A stretch of 64,000 nucleotides of DNA from JAGLOK01 sp963676355 (GCA_963676355.1 OY781093.1:2976001-3040000), one strand, 5' to 3'. Shown: positions 8,190 through 19,054, counted from the first letter of the stretch. The notes: a model not told the origin generated them from the letters alone. Numbers and translations are program-made.

Positions 8190-9994
8190 CAGTTTCTCCC
8201 TTTATCCTGTGGAATTCGAATTTCCACACTGGTCCCCTTTTTTTCAGCACTTTCAATGGTTACACCATAATCGCTTCCAAACATTAGCCTTATGCGCTGG
8301 TTTACATTTTCAAGCCCAATGCTGTCTTTATTTGATTCACTGCTAAATTCATTTACGGAGTCTAAATATTTCAAAGCATTCTGTACTTTCTCAAGGCGAT
8401 CTTGGCTTATTCCATATCCATCATCCTTTACCCATAATAGCATATCACCCTCATCAGATATAGTCCCTCCGATATAAAGATGTCCCGGCGAAGTCATCTT
8501 CTCAAGCCCATGGTATATGGCATTTTCAACCAATGGCTGTAACAGCATCTTGGGAATAAGCCAATCGATTATACGTTTATCAAACTCGTAGGTTACATCA
8601 AACCTATCTTCAAATCTGACTTTTTGTATCATAACATATGATTCTATTATACTAATTTCGTCTTTTAACGGAACCATATCGCTGCCTTTAATGCTATATC
8701 TGAACATATTGCCCAAGGCCGTTGTTATAGTTGAAATTCTCGGCACGTTTTCTTCGGCAGCAATCCCTTTTATGCTCTCTAGTGTGTTATATAAAAAATG
8801 AGGATTAATCTGACTTCTTAAATGTGCAAGCTCTGATTTTTTCGTTTCCAGCTTCATTTCATATAAACTGGAATAGCTTTTAGCCAGATTGTCAGTAAGC
8901 GCATTTATCTCATCCATCATGCTGTTAAAAGATTCGGTTAAAATGTCTATTTCAACACTGCCTTCGCGTCTTGGAATGCGCTGTTTTAGCATCTTTCTGT
9001 TTCCGCCACCGATGCTTTCCATTAGAAATACAATTTCTTTCATGGGTTTTAGAAAATTTCGAATTATCAATAAAAATGGAACAAACAAAACTAGGACTGA
9101 CAAAAACATTATTATGTATTGTCGACGCTCCACCGCTTTTATCTTTTGAGATAAAAGATTCACTGGAACTATACTAATGATATTTCCGCTTAATATATCT
9201 GCTGGATATATTCTTATATAATATTTTTCTCCGGAAAGCTCAATATTTTTTTCATTTTTCTCAATATAATTATCATCATTAAAAGCTTCAAACAGTTCAC
9301 GTTTTTTCTGTTCGTCAAAAACTGCTGATGAATTTTGGATCAAAGAATTATTTTCATCTAGGAAAAAAAGTGTCCAACCAGACTGCAATATCTCATCTTG
9401 ATTGAAGTTTAAAAACTCGTCTGCCTTTAGTTTAATAACGACAGTTCCTATATCTTGATTCGTTCTATTTACAGTGTCTATTGAGTAAACTCGTAAAAAC
9501 ACGTAGAAATAACTATAATTTTCTTCATCATTCACTATTTCTGAAAAAACGGGTGCAGACCTGTCCGGAACCTCGTCCAATAGGCTTAAATCTATCGTCT
9601 CACCACGGACTAGACTAAATACTTTATCGTTTTCTCCAAGTATTATTATGTTCTCTATATCATCTCGCATTCCTTGCATACTTTGAAGAAAAAAGTGCAA
9701 ATCTCCAATAAGCTCAAATTGTTTTGAAACCTCTGGTTCCAATAGAAATGACTGCGTTTCAGAATTAAATGCAACAAGTTCTGCAATTCTTGCAATACTT
9801 TCATATTCTGAAGTGATATTTTTCTCAAACTGCTCAATTAAAGCATCTGCGTTCCGATAAATCTCCTCTTCCAATACCGATGAAACTGCATTATAGTAAA
9901 CCAAATTAAACACAATAATCAGCGCAATGATTATTCCGATAAAAACAACCCATTGAGTGATTATTGATTTTCTTTTCAAAAAACCTCTTAACAT
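8189..9994 (-). CDS. YesM-type membrane sensor histidine kinase
   Basis: Sensor kinase of 601 residues. A transmembrane helix lies at about 13-34, followed by a large extracellular sensor region (about 35-290, Cache-like) and a second helix at about 292-312. A HAMP region follows, then the His_kinase domain with phosphoacceptor His399 in QINPHFLYNTLE and a HATPase domain (LVENAIYHG N-box, DDGYGI, IGLENVNQR). It should phosphorylate the YesN-type regulator that overlaps its 3' end. Kinases of this class commonly sense oligosaccharides, directly or through a lipoprotein, and the downstream lipoprotein gene fits that. AGGT is well spaced before the ATG. The 248-base gap to the GH106 gene upstream may contain its own promoter. 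Confidence 0.95.
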   Translation of the reverse strand: MLRGFLKRKSIITQWVVFIGIIIALIIVFNLVYYNAVSSVLEEEIYRNADALIEQFEKNITSEYESIARIAELVAFNSETQSFLLEPEVSKQFELIGDLHFFLQSMQGMRDDIENIIILGENDKVFSLVRGETIDLSLLDEVPDRSAPVFSEIVNDEENYSYFYVFLRVYSIDTVNRTNQDIGTVVIKLKADEFLNFNQDEILQSGWTLFFLDENNSLIQNSSAVFDEQKKRELFEAFNDDNYIEKNEKNIELSGEKYYIRIYPADILSGNIISIVPVNLLSQKIKAVERRQYIIMFLSVLVLFVPFLLIIRNFLKPMKEIVFLMESIGGGNRKMLKQRIPRREGSVEIDILTESFNSMMDEINALTDNLAKSYSSLYEMKLETKKSELAHLRSQINPHFLYNTLESIKGIAAEENVPRISTITTALGNMFRYSIKGSDMVPLKDEISIIESYVMIQKVRFEDRFDVTYEFDKRIIDWLIPKMLLQPLVENAIYHGLEKMTSPGHLYIGGTISDEGDMLLWVKDDGYGISQDRLEKVQNALKYLDSVNEFSSESNKDSIGLENVNQRIRLMFGSDYGVTIESAEKKGTSVEIRIPQDKGRN

Positions 9995-10242
9995 TTTAAT
10001 ACCTACAGATGATATGTTCCTATATTATAATTTAAAAAACTGTACCTGTCTCTCGTGCAATCTTTATCTAATGCACTCTATATGCGAACCCCATCGCCTT
10101 AGCTTGGTGCTTAAATGCGCTTTTAGCACTATTTATGTGCACTCCATTTATTTTTTCCCGTATAAGGATTATACCATTTGTATCCTCACTTATGCAGATT
10201 AAAGCAAACTTTATCTCCATATACAAAGGAGACTAAATACTT

Positions 10243-13200
10243 TTATTTATTTTGAACTTTGATTTTAGGAGATGTCAAAATCCCAATTGGCTTAAGTCTA
10301 TATTCATAGCTCCACGCATCGCCCTCTGTTCGCCAAGCGTTAGGGCCAAACCACGGCTCACATTCATCAGCATTGTGTATTGCGCCAAAAGCGTTGTGCC
10401 TGTTGCCAAATGCGATTAGTTCCACAGTATGTTTCCCGTTAGTTACTGATACTGTGATTTTATATGGCGCAAAAGCTATAAGTCCTTCCTTTTTGCCATC
10501 AATATCCACTCTAACCACAGGATTTCTAAAGTGTGGGACATTTACTTCTATCGCATCCTCTGCCTCCACTTCCAACTGATATGTGACGTTTCCTGCATAA
10601 AAAGGCAGACCTTGAGTGCTCCAGTCACCAAATGCCAATTCTTTTACAGGCTGTATGATTTTTGCACACTTGCCTTGAACCTGCACACCGAAATCACCTA
10701 AAATATAGCACCACTCAATACCTATCCTCTGCGTTATCTCAGTCTTAATCTCCAACATATTATCTCCCCTATATATCTTAGGAAGCTTAATGGTTTTTAT
10801 TGCTTCATCAACAAAATAGCCTTCAGGCTTATTATTTATTTCCTGTCCGTTAAACACAATCTGTGCAAGCTCAGGGTGTTCGACTGCAAGCTTTGCACCC
10901 GTAACTTCTATCGCAGACTCTACCTTAAAGCAAAGCTTCACATAGTGTTTGTCATCATTGTCTTCAGGCAAAACATATGGCTGCACCAAAAAACCGTCAC
11001 GCTGCGGATAGTCAAGCTGATGCCTTATTTTTTTATCTATTCTTATAATCTCTTCTTTTTCCTGCATCTTTCCATCATCCAGCGAATAAAGTGCCATATC
11101 CAGCACTAAAACATTCGGCTCAGAAAGCTTAATTGGCACTCTGTCAGGTAATGAAATGAGTTTATTTACTATACCTTTCTCCACCTTTTCTGGCTTACTA
11201 TTGCTTTCTTGAGGGCTTAGTTTAATTAACAAACTGTCATGTGCGTAAATGGAACGGTTAATTTTAGTTCTTCCCGATATACGCTCACAATCCAGGCTAA
11301 ATATATCTCCTGTCACAGTGTTATACATTTCGGGATACCATTCGCCATTAACTGATATAGAGATATCCTCTTTTGGAATAATGTCTGGATTTTGCGGGTT
11401 TTTAGAATGGCTTATAAATAGCCATTTAAAATTTTCCTCGCTACGCATTTGATATATCAAATTATCCGCAATGTTTCCTTTACTGCTTCTTATCTCAACA
11501 TCACGAAATTTATCAAGTTCTTTTATAACAGATGTTTTTGAAAATACAATATCTTTAGATTCTGCAACAAGTATTTCCCCCCTATTTGTTGGCTTTGCAT
11601 TTTCAAGATAAGGTTTTTGTCCTGTAAACACGAGAGTCCCGCCTGCTTTTTTAAACTTTTCTAAAACATCGTAAGTTGTTGACCTTAAAGTAATGCAATC
11701 CGCCACAACTACAGCATCATATTCCATCACACCTACCTTAAGAGGTGCTCCAGAATTTGCACATTGATCAGGTAGCAAGCTTTCTGAAATATAATCAAAA
11801 TCAATCTGTGAAGATATCAGCCATTCGCACAGTTTATGAAAATTGTCATCCATCTCATTGCATGCATCCATTGTCTTGTCCCTCGGCCCTGCAAGCAACC
11901 AATAGCTTTCAATTGGATGAATCACAGCAACTTTCACATCAGGCGTGCCTCTTGACATAACAGTTGCAATCCGTGCAAAATGATCCTCCACCAGATTATA
12001 TTCCTTATACCAAGGCGACTGATATCCTATTGACGCGGGATAATCCCTTTTGGCTTCACCTTCCATGGAAACCCATGTAAGGTGCGGAACACGCACAGTC
12101 ACCCCTAGCGCAGCCTGCCAATCTCCGTGCAGCTTGTGTCCTCTGAAATCAAAATCCCAGTTAGTAACTCCATCAAGCTCGCAAAGCATTCCCGGCTTTC
12201 CTTCTTGATGCACTACAGACTGAGCCTGTTTTGCTGTTGTAAATTCATGAGCATCTGCAAGCATATCTATTCCCGGCAAATCAAAATGTTTATATAGTCG
12301 CATCGCTTCACCCAGCCTTAGATATTGTCCCAAAAGTGACTGTTCAGACATCAGATGACCTGTAAACATAATATTATGGTTTCTGCACCATTCACCTATT
12401 TCTTTGAAAAATGCGTCGTCAAACCTTTCGCTTGTATGCAAGTGATATTGATATCTAAATTCAGAAGCGCTCCCATCTTTATCTTCCCAAAAAAGCTCTG
12501 GCAGTCTATCCAGATAGTCATATGCATATTCTTTAATGAATGTTTCTCCGAAATTTGCAGTACACGGTATCGTTACATCCTTCAAATCTTCTGAAAGCTC
12601 TAGCATACCGCTTCCAACCATCTGTGGTTCATCTGTGAAAATTGCAGGTATGGATTCCCCAAAATCCTGTCCTAAATGATTGTAATATTTCTCGTGAGTA
12701 GCTTCTATAAACTTTTGAACGCCTTGTCGGTTCATGAGGTCAAGATAAGTTTCCATGTTATACCATGGGCTCTCCTGCATTGTCTCAAGATATGCGTGCC
12801 AAACTTGTCCTTGCGGCTTTTCTCCTTCTTCAATTCTAATATATGAGGAAAGCATTCCGTTTTCATCCAACATGATGCTATAACTTGCAAGATGTGTTCC
12901 GTTTTCCTGCCGCGGATTACTCCACATTATAGATAAGTCTTTACCTTCAGGTGCTTCACCATATGCATAGGGTGTAAATAGTATGTATTTTGCAGAATAC
13001 TCTCTGTTTTTTGTGACACTCCCTCCAGCGCTTCCAGAAGGATATCTATCTTCATCATAAAGCCATGTGAGCATTCCTTCTTGCTTGCCTTTTTCGTTGC
13101 AGGCACTCACAAGCTCCATGAACTCTTCGCCCATATATTTGGTTGCAAGTCCATTTCGCGCATGGATATGATAGCCTCCCATGCCCATTGACTTCATCTG

Positions 13201-13332
13201 CTCTATTTGCCGAAGAAGCTGTTCTTTTTCAAGCTTGCAATTCCATGCCCAAAAAGGAGTAGCTCGATATTCTGATGTGGGGCTCTTAAACAGTTCTTCT
13301 TCAAATTTCTTCTCGTTTTTTGAATAGAGCAT
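10243..13332 (-). CDS. GH106-like glycoside hydrolase (putative alpha-L-rhamnosidase), copy B
   Basis: Very large cytoplasmic glycosidase (1029 residues, no signal peptide) of the GH106 type. The N-terminal catalytic region has the family hallmarks ATPFWAWNCKLE, GGYHIHARNGL, WLYDEDRYPSGSAGG, IFTDEPQ and TGHLMSEQSL. An A4-beta-galactosidase-like middle domain (about 480-600, YDAVVVADC, GGTLVFTGQ) and beta-sandwich domains with a galactose-binding-like C-terminal part follow. GH106 enzymes characterised so far are calcium-dependent inverting alpha-L-rhamnosidases, but many sequences in this broad family are untested. It is 36 bases downstream of its tandem paralogue, with GAGGTCACT before the ATG, and is upstream of the two-component genes. 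The family is fairly sure, the substrate is not. Confidence 0.8.
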   Translation of the reverse strand: MLYSKNEKKFEEELFKSPTSEYRATPFWAWNCKLEKEQLLRQIEQMKSMGMGGYHIHARNGLATKYMGEEFMELVSACNEKGKQEGMLTWLYDEDRYPSGSAGGSVTKNREYSAKYILFTPYAYGEAPEGKDLSIMWSNPRQENGTHLASYSIMLDENGMLSSYIRIEEGEKPQGQVWHAYLETMQESPWYNMETYLDLMNRQGVQKFIEATHEKYYNHLGQDFGESIPAIFTDEPQMVGSGMLELSEDLKDVTIPCTANFGETFIKEYAYDYLDRLPELFWEDKDGSASEFRYQYHLHTSERFDDAFFKEIGEWCRNHNIMFTGHLMSEQSLLGQYLRLGEAMRLYKHFDLPGIDMLADAHEFTTAKQAQSVVHQEGKPGMLCELDGVTNWDFDFRGHKLHGDWQAALGVTVRVPHLTWVSMEGEAKRDYPASIGYQSPWYKEYNLVEDHFARIATVMSRGTPDVKVAVIHPIESYWLLAGPRDKTMDACNEMDDNFHKLCEWLISSQIDFDYISESLLPDQCANSGAPLKVGVMEYDAVVVADCITLRSTTYDVLEKFKKAGGTLVFTGQKPYLENAKPTNRGEILVAESKDIVFSKTSVIKELDKFRDVEIRSSKGNIADNLIYQMRSEENFKWLFISHSKNPQNPDIIPKEDISISVNGEWYPEMYNTVTGDIFSLDCERISGRTKINRSIYAHDSLLIKLSPQESNSKPEKVEKGIVNKLISLPDRVPIKLSEPNVLVLDMALYSLDDGKMQEKEEIIRIDKKIRHQLDYPQRDGFLVQPYVLPEDNDDKHYVKLCFKVESAIEVTGAKLAVEHPELAQIVFNGQEINNKPEGYFVDEAIKTIKLPKIYRGDNMLEIKTEITQRIGIEWCYILGDFGVQVQGKCAKIIQPVKELAFGDWSTQGLPFYAGNVTYQLEVEAEDAIEVNVPHFRNPVVRVDIDGKKEGLIAFAPYKITVSVTNGKHTVELIAFGNRHNAFGAIHNADECEPWFGPNAWRTEGDAWSYEYRLKPIGILTSPKIKVQNK

Positions 13333-13368
13333 AGTGACCTCTTTTAAGTTATTATTAAAGATAGTTTT

Positions 13369-16300
13369 CTATTTCCCAGTGTATCCAAAACACACAAAGC
13401 AATATCTGTCGCTCCAATAGCTCATTTCTCGCTCTTGTTTTGTCGCAGGCTTTGCCTCGGATTCCTTTTCTACCCAGCTCCACCTTCCAGTAAAGCTGTC
13501 AGGCCCAACATTATAAACCTCTCCTTTTACGTGATGATGCGGGCCAAGCAAGTTTCTGTTTCCAGAGTATAGCTTTAACATCAATCGGTTTATACCTTTA
13601 ACCACATAATTCGTAATATCCACATCAAACGGTGCCCACGGCAATTCTGATGCAAGCTTTCCATTTATCCACACTTCGCTCACTGCAGCAGCTGGCCTAT
13701 TAAGGCTCAACATTACACGTTTACCTTCAGCATCATCGATTTCGAAATCCTGTCCAAGCGATACTGTGCCCGCAAAAAACGGCATTGTCTCTTTTGTCAT
13801 GTTGCCTGTCGTTTTCGTTTGAAGCTCACATAAAACAAAAGGTCCGTCAGTTATATTCGCTTCGCGATCTCCATCATCATATTTCGATAAGCTTTTCACT
13901 CCAAATCTACCTACAAGATATATGCTTTCAAGCTCCACGTCATATGTCAATTTATTAAGCTCTGTTTCATATACATCTTCATCAAACAATACATGATATA
14001 CATTGTCACTTTGATAAAAATTACGAGTGAGGACTATCTCATTATCTCCTTGTACAAGAAGTTCTCCGATATCAGCTTTCAAGAATGAGCTGTCCATCCA
14101 ATATCCATTGTCTTCATATTTAAAACTATTACCATTCACCATAATTTCGAATTCATTTGCGCGTTCTATTGCAAGAAATGAATCTCTTAAAACATCCTTA
14201 TCACACTCTGCTTTGAAATTAAATTTAAGCGAGACTTCACACTCTCGTTTTAACTCCAATAGTTCTTGAAAAATGTGTATCACAGCTTTTGGTTCCCGCC
14301 ACTTGCCTCCGTCAATTCTATAACTGCAAACATCTAACGTCATTGCATTTTCAGACATGTCTTCAATGTCCCATTCTCCTATAGGCGACACCTCAATTAC
14401 TTCGTCTGAGTAACTGTCAAAAGTTTTAGTTTCAGCTGCCTTTATCATTACAAACATTCTGGACTGCATTGGCTCAAACACAGTTTCTACCTTTACAAAT
14501 CCATTTTCCTTTGTTTGCTTTTCAACAGGCTTAATCCCTGCAGTAAGCAAATCCATTTCATAGAGAGTTCCGTCCCCTTTTATAGCAACCACGGCTGAGT
14601 ATGTCTCCTCTTGGTCGTGGTTTACGAGCAATCTGCAGTTTGCCCCTTCATATTCAAATCCCCTACTGTGTATTTCCGAGATGGCAAAAGAAGTGCTGGC
14701 GTCCACCAGCTCACAGGAAATCAGCTGCGCTTTGCGCAACTCTTCTTCAAGCTTCTCTTTTTGTGAATATCCATCGATACAAACAGTACATTTTTTAAGC
14801 TTTGTCAAGATTTCATTTTCTTTTTTACCACTTACAAGCTGCGGGAAATCTCCCATGGAAATAACTTTTCCACCATTAGCTGCAAATTCTATAAGCATTT
14901 TAGCAGTGTTTTCATCGATGGCTACCATCGAAGGTAACACAACAGCTCTATATTCAGCCTGCCCCAATCTGATTTTGTCTCCGTCTACACCGCCAAGCCG
15001 TTTAAGCATACCCTCGTCGCCCAAGTCGTATTCCACCTGAAGTCCGCTTAAAAACTCTGTTGCATATGTAAAATCATCGTCAATTTTGATTATTTCATCA
15101 TTTTGATTACCTTCATAGACTATCCATCCGCTTCTCATTGGATGCAAAAGAAGAACATCGGCACTATATTCACCTTCTGCAAGCATTTTTCCAATGCGCG
15201 AAACATAGTCATTTAATATCTTATATTTCTCCCACCATGGAATCTGGTAAAAAAGTGAGGGTGGATAGTCCCTTTTTCTCAATCCACGCAAAGTGTACCC
15301 TTCTAGATGCTGACATAAAAGATTCACTCCGTTTACAAGCTGCCAGTCAATAATCCACTTTAGCTCCTCCATTCGTACATTCCAGCCAGTCAATGCAAAT
15401 GACTCGGTTAGTGTCTGTTTTTTGCCTGTCTGATGCGCCGCAGAACTTAGCTGACGCGGCATAATAGGAGAACTAATCGCCCTTCTCAATGAATCAATTC
15501 CGGGAACATCCATATATTCATAAAAAGGCATCACTCCCGCTGTTCCCGTCATTTGAGTAAATATACTCTCTTCCATCATTACATGACCTGTAAGCTTACA
15601 GTTATGCTCATTGCACCAATCCTGTATTTGCTTCATATAGTGCTTTACAAACATATCGTTTACAGTCTGATAAAAATCATAACGGATTTTTTCATAACCT
15701 TCGCTTTTCATAAAAAGAGCATAAAGATTGTCCAATATATCATATCCATGTGTGTTTAAAAATTCTTCTGGAATATCATATGACCAAGGTACATCCCCCT
15801 CAAAGTCACCTGAAAGCCTTGGTTCATCCGTGAAAAAACCTTTCATGTGCCCATTGAAGCTTTCTTTGAATCTCTCATAATAGGCTTGATGAGTCGATTT
15901 AATAAATTCAGCCACTGCATCATGGCTCATGACATCAATATAATATGGATTTGATTTGTGTGATACAACATAAACCTTGCCTTCTATTTCAAAAATATTT
16001 AGTAAATTCGCTATATCAGCATTTTCAGCTTCTTCTTTAGTTGCAAACTTCTCTATAACAAGCCATCTGCCGTGATATTTATCACCAAGTTCTGTAACCT
16101 TTCCACCGCCGAATCCGCTGGGCCATCCATCCTCGTCATATAGCCATGGCTCCATATCTGTCTTATGAGCTTCATCAAGGCAGGCCTCCACGCACTCCAT
16201 CCATTCTTCGCCCAAATATTCGGTCTGAAGACCTCCTCTTGCATGCATAAAATATCCACCATGTCCCGATTTTTCCATTTCGCGCACCTGCCAACGCAAA

Positions 16301-16395
16301 AGCTCAGGATCTAATTTATCATTCCAAGACCAAAAAGGGATTGGTCTATACTTTTTTTCTATCTTGTCAAGCTTGCCAAAAATCGTTTTTTTCAT
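13369..16395 (-). CDS. GH106-like glycoside hydrolase (putative alpha-L-rhamnosidase), copy A
   Basis: First gene of the long minus-strand operon. The 1008-residue product lacks a signal peptide and has the same layout as the neighbouring copy B: PIPFWSWNDKLD, GGYFMHARGGL, WLYDEDGWPSGFGGG, FFTDEPRLSG, TGHVMMEES and a middle A4-like domain (YRAVVLPSM, GGKVISMGD). C-terminal beta-sandwich domains end in SGNRNLLGPHHH. Side-by-side motifs are alike but clearly diverged, so the pair probably split the work on two different linkages and does not look like a recent duplication. I placed the start at the ATG 16395: AGGAG is 7 bases away, whereas the ATG at 16401 abuts the ribosome binding site. Rhamnosidase activity is inferred from family membership. 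Confidence 0.8.
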   Translation of the reverse strand: MKKTIFGKLDKIEKKYRPIPFWSWNDKLDPELLRWQVREMEKSGHGGYFMHARGGLQTEYLGEEWMECVEACLDEAHKTDMEPWLYDEDGWPSGFGGGKVTELGDKYHGRWLVIEKFATKEEAENADIANLLNIFEIEGKVYVVSHKSNPYYIDVMSHDAVAEFIKSTHQAYYERFKESFNGHMKGFFTDEPRLSGDFEGDVPWSYDIPEEFLNTHGYDILDNLYALFMKSEGYEKIRYDFYQTVNDMFVKHYMKQIQDWCNEHNCKLTGHVMMEESIFTQMTGTAGVMPFYEYMDVPGIDSLRRAISSPIMPRQLSSAAHQTGKKQTLTESFALTGWNVRMEELKWIIDWQLVNGVNLLCQHLEGYTLRGLRKRDYPPSLFYQIPWWEKYKILNDYVSRIGKMLAEGEYSADVLLLHPMRSGWIVYEGNQNDEIIKIDDDFTYATEFLSGLQVEYDLGDEGMLKRLGGVDGDKIRLGQAEYRAVVLPSMVAIDENTAKMLIEFAANGGKVISMGDFPQLVSGKKENEILTKLKKCTVCIDGYSQKEKLEEELRKAQLISCELVDASTSFAISEIHSRGFEYEGANCRLLVNHDQEETYSAVVAIKGDGTLYEMDLLTAGIKPVEKQTKENGFVKVETVFEPMQSRMFVMIKAAETKTFDSYSDEVIEVSPIGEWDIEDMSENAMTLDVCSYRIDGGKWREPKAVIHIFQELLELKRECEVSLKFNFKAECDKDVLRDSFLAIERANEFEIMVNGNSFKYEDNGYWMDSSFLKADIGELLVQGDNEIVLTRNFYQSDNVYHVLFDEDVYETELNKLTYDVELESIYLVGRFGVKSLSKYDDGDREANITDGPFVLCELQTKTTGNMTKETMPFFAGTVSLGQDFEIDDAEGKRVMLSLNRPAAAVSEVWINGKLASELPWAPFDVDITNYVVKGINRLMLKLYSGNRNLLGPHHHVKGEVYNVGPDSFTGRWSWVEKESEAKPATKQEREMSYWSDRYCFVCFGYTGK

Positions 16396-16661
16396 TTCCA
16401 TCTCCTACTAGTTAAGTGGATGATCCGCCTCTTTTTTCGCAAGCAACGGAGCATTTGATCCTCTGACCGCTATAATGATACCAAAATCACTACAACAATT
16501 GAATTATTTTTTATTGGACTACTATGCAATATTTTTATATATTTCAGCTAATGAATCAAAATAGCTTAAATAGTTCCATATCTAATATGTTATCTGAATG
16601 TTATACTAATCTATAAAGCAGATTTCATTTATAGCTTAGCCTATCCAAAAGGAGACCTCAC

Positions 16662-19022
16662 ATGAAAAAAACTCTTATAAATAACAACTGGCAATATACT
16701 TTATGGCGTAATTGGTGGGACAAGCAAACACCACAAACCATAGATCTCCCGCATGATTGGAGCATTAGCCAAAAAAGGCATCCTGAAAACCCTGCAAAAG
16801 CAGATGGTGCTTTTTATCCGGGAGCTACTCTTATTTATACAAAATCGCTTGATATCCCCGAAAACCTTGTAGGTCAAAAAGTAATCATTGAATTTGAAGG
16901 TGCATATATGAATGCGCTTGTTAAGATAAATAATCAACTAGTTGCAAAAAACAATTACGGCTATTCTTCGTTTTATGCAGACATCACTCCTTATGTTAAC
17001 TATGGTGGTGAAAACAAATTGAAAGTTATTGTAAATAATTCAGCCCAACCAAATTCCAGATGGTATTCAGGGACAGGTATTTATCGCAATGTATGGCTTT
17101 TAACCAGCGAAAAATGCTCAATTAAGCCATGGGGTGTCTACATCACAACACCTCAGGCTGATGAAAAAGAATCTATAGTGAAAGTGGAAACACAATTTTC
17201 TTACGCAGAGGAAGAATATAAGGACTGTATTTTGCACACAAGCATTATAGACGATAAGAACAAAGTAATAAAATCCGTTGAAAGCAATATCGCTATAGGC
17301 AAAAACGCTCCAAACATTTGCCAACAAATACTATCTGTTTCAAACTGTAACCTATGGTCGGCAGAGTCGCCTAATTTATACGTGCTTAAAAGCGAACTTT
17401 TCTCCAAAAGCAAACTATTAGATGAAAACATGACAACCTTTGGGATAAGAAGTATTTCCGCATCATCCTCTAGCGGTCTGCGTGTAAATGGCAATCAAAT
17501 AAAGCTTAAAGGCGGCTGCATACACCACGATAATGGTATTCTGGGTGCAGCAAGCTTTGATCGAGCAGAAGAGCGAAAAGTCGAGCTTTTAAAATCCTCA
17601 GGGTTTAACGCCGTTCGCTGTGCTCACAATCCACCTTCACCTGCGTTTCTAGATGCATGTGACCGCATAGGATTATATGTCATTGATGAAGCATTCGATT
17701 GCTGGCAAGAGGGCAAAAATCCAAATGATTACCATGTGTATTTTGAATCTGATTGGCAAAAGGATATTGATGCGATGGTTCTTCGAGACAGAAACCATCC
17801 CAGTATAATTATGTGGTCATCAGGCAATGAAATACCTGAACGCGGAGGAATGTCTGAAGGCTATGAATGGTCAAAAAAACTAGCTAATTATATAAAATCC
17901 CTAGATGACACAAGGCTTATAACCAACGCCCTAAACAATATAAGCCTTGATATCACCCTCAATCACTTAGAAACAAACTTACTTAAAGAAGATTCCGATT
18001 TTGATGTCTTTGCCGAATACACCGCTGAATATGCTGCGCCCCTTGATGTAGTTGGCTATAACTATTTAGGTTATAGATGCTCAAAAGATAAAGAAAAGTT
18101 TCCCGAACGAATTATTTGCGGGCTCGAATCCTTTCCAATAAAGGCATACGAATATTGGAAAGCGGTTGTAGATAATAAAAATGTAATTGGTGACTTTGTG
18201 TGGACTGCGATTGATTATCTTGGCGAGGCAGGCTTGGGACATGTCTGGCGCAACAATGAAACAAGCTTTTTAGGCAACTATCCATGGCATCACGCCAATT
18301 GCGGAGATATGGATATCTGCGGATTTAAAAGACCGCAATCCTACTTTAGAGATGCCCTATGGCGAAACTCAGATAAACCTTATATTGCAGTTGAGCATCC
18401 AAAGTTTTTTGGGAAATCAAAAGAAATCTCTGCTTGGGGCTGGGAAGAAGTATCCTCGCGCTGGGACTTTGAAGGCTTCGAAGGAGAAAAGACACATGTG
18501 GAAGTATACTGCAGCTTAGATGAGGTGGAGCTCCTTTTAAACGACAAAGTAGTGGAGAAAAAAAAGTGTGGAGAAAAAAATGAATATAAAGCCGTATTCG
18601 AAATCCCATACACCCCGGGAACACTTACCGCAGTAGGCTATAAAGCGGGAGTAAAAACTTCTGTATATGAAATTAAAACACCACAAAAAGTTTCGCGTCT
18701 ACGGCTCACCCCTGACCGTAGCGTATTAAACCAAGGCTCAGTTGATTTATCATATATTACTATAGAAGCAGTGGATGACAGCGGTACTGTTGTTGCAGGC
18801 TTTGATAAAGACGTAAGCCTATCAGCCAATGGTGCAGGCCGCGTGATAGCCTTGGGCAGTGGCAATCCCATGTCTGAACTAATCTACACTGGCTGTACAC
18901 ACAAACCATACGAAGGAAGGCTTATGGGCGTCGTTAAGTCAAACGGTAATAAAGGAACTATAGTTGTAACGGCTGAATGCGAAGGCTTAAGTTGCGTTCA
19001 AATTGAATTAAGTATAAAATAG
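16662..19022 (+). CDS. GH2 beta-galactosidase-like glycosidase
   Basis: Retaining GH2 enzyme of 786 residues with no signal peptide. The N-terminal sugar-binding domain (about 1-160, DLPHDWSI, WYSGTGIYRNVWL) is followed by an immunoglobulin-like domain and the TIM barrel (about 275-570). GCIHHDNGILG opens the barrel, IIMWSSGNE gives the acid/base Glu390 and IICGLES gives the likely nucleophile Glu489. A C-terminal extension holds DUF4982-like and Ig-like parts. Family members cleave beta-galactosides, beta-glucuronides or other beta-glycosides; the exact sugar cannot be read here. AAAGGAGACC precedes the ATG. It heads a plus-strand operon with the Gfo/Idh/MocA gene and is divergent from the GH106 operon across a 266-base promoter region. 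Confidence 0.92.
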   Translation: MKKTLINNNWQYTLWRNWWDKQTPQTIDLPHDWSISQKRHPENPAKADGAFYPGATLIYTKSLDIPENLVGQKVIIEFEGAYMNALVKINNQLVAKNNYGYSSFYADITPYVNYGGENKLKVIVNNSAQPNSRWYSGTGIYRNVWLLTSEKCSIKPWGVYITTPQADEKESIVKVETQFSYAEEEYKDCILHTSIIDDKNKVIKSVESNIAIGKNAPNICQQILSVSNCNLWSAESPNLYVLKSELFSKSKLLDENMTTFGIRSISASSSSGLRVNGNQIKLKGGCIHHDNGILGAASFDRAEERKVELLKSSGFNAVRCAHNPPSPAFLDACDRIGLYVIDEAFDCWQEGKNPNDYHVYFESDWQKDIDAMVLRDRNHPSIIMWSSGNEIPERGGMSEGYEWSKKLANYIKSLDDTRLITNALNNISLDITLNHLETNLLKEDSDFDVFAEYTAEYAAPLDVVGYNYLGYRCSKDKEKFPERIICGLESFPIKAYEYWKAVVDNKNVIGDFVWTAIDYLGEAGLGHVWRNNETSFLGNYPWHHANCGDMDICGFKRPQSYFRDALWRNSDKPYIAVEHPKFFGKSKEISAWGWEEVSSRWDFEGFEGEKTHVEVYCSLDEVELLLNDKVVEKKKCGEKNEYKAVFEIPYTPGTLTAVGYKAGVKTSVYEIKTPQKVSRLRLTPDRSVLNQGSVDLSYITIEAVDDSGTVVAGFDKDVSLSANGAGRVIALGSGNPMSELIYTGCTHKPYEGRLMGVVKSNGNKGTIVVTAECEGLSCVQIELSIK

Positions 19023-19054
19023 ACAGATAAAATGTGACAGGTGAAAGGTATATT

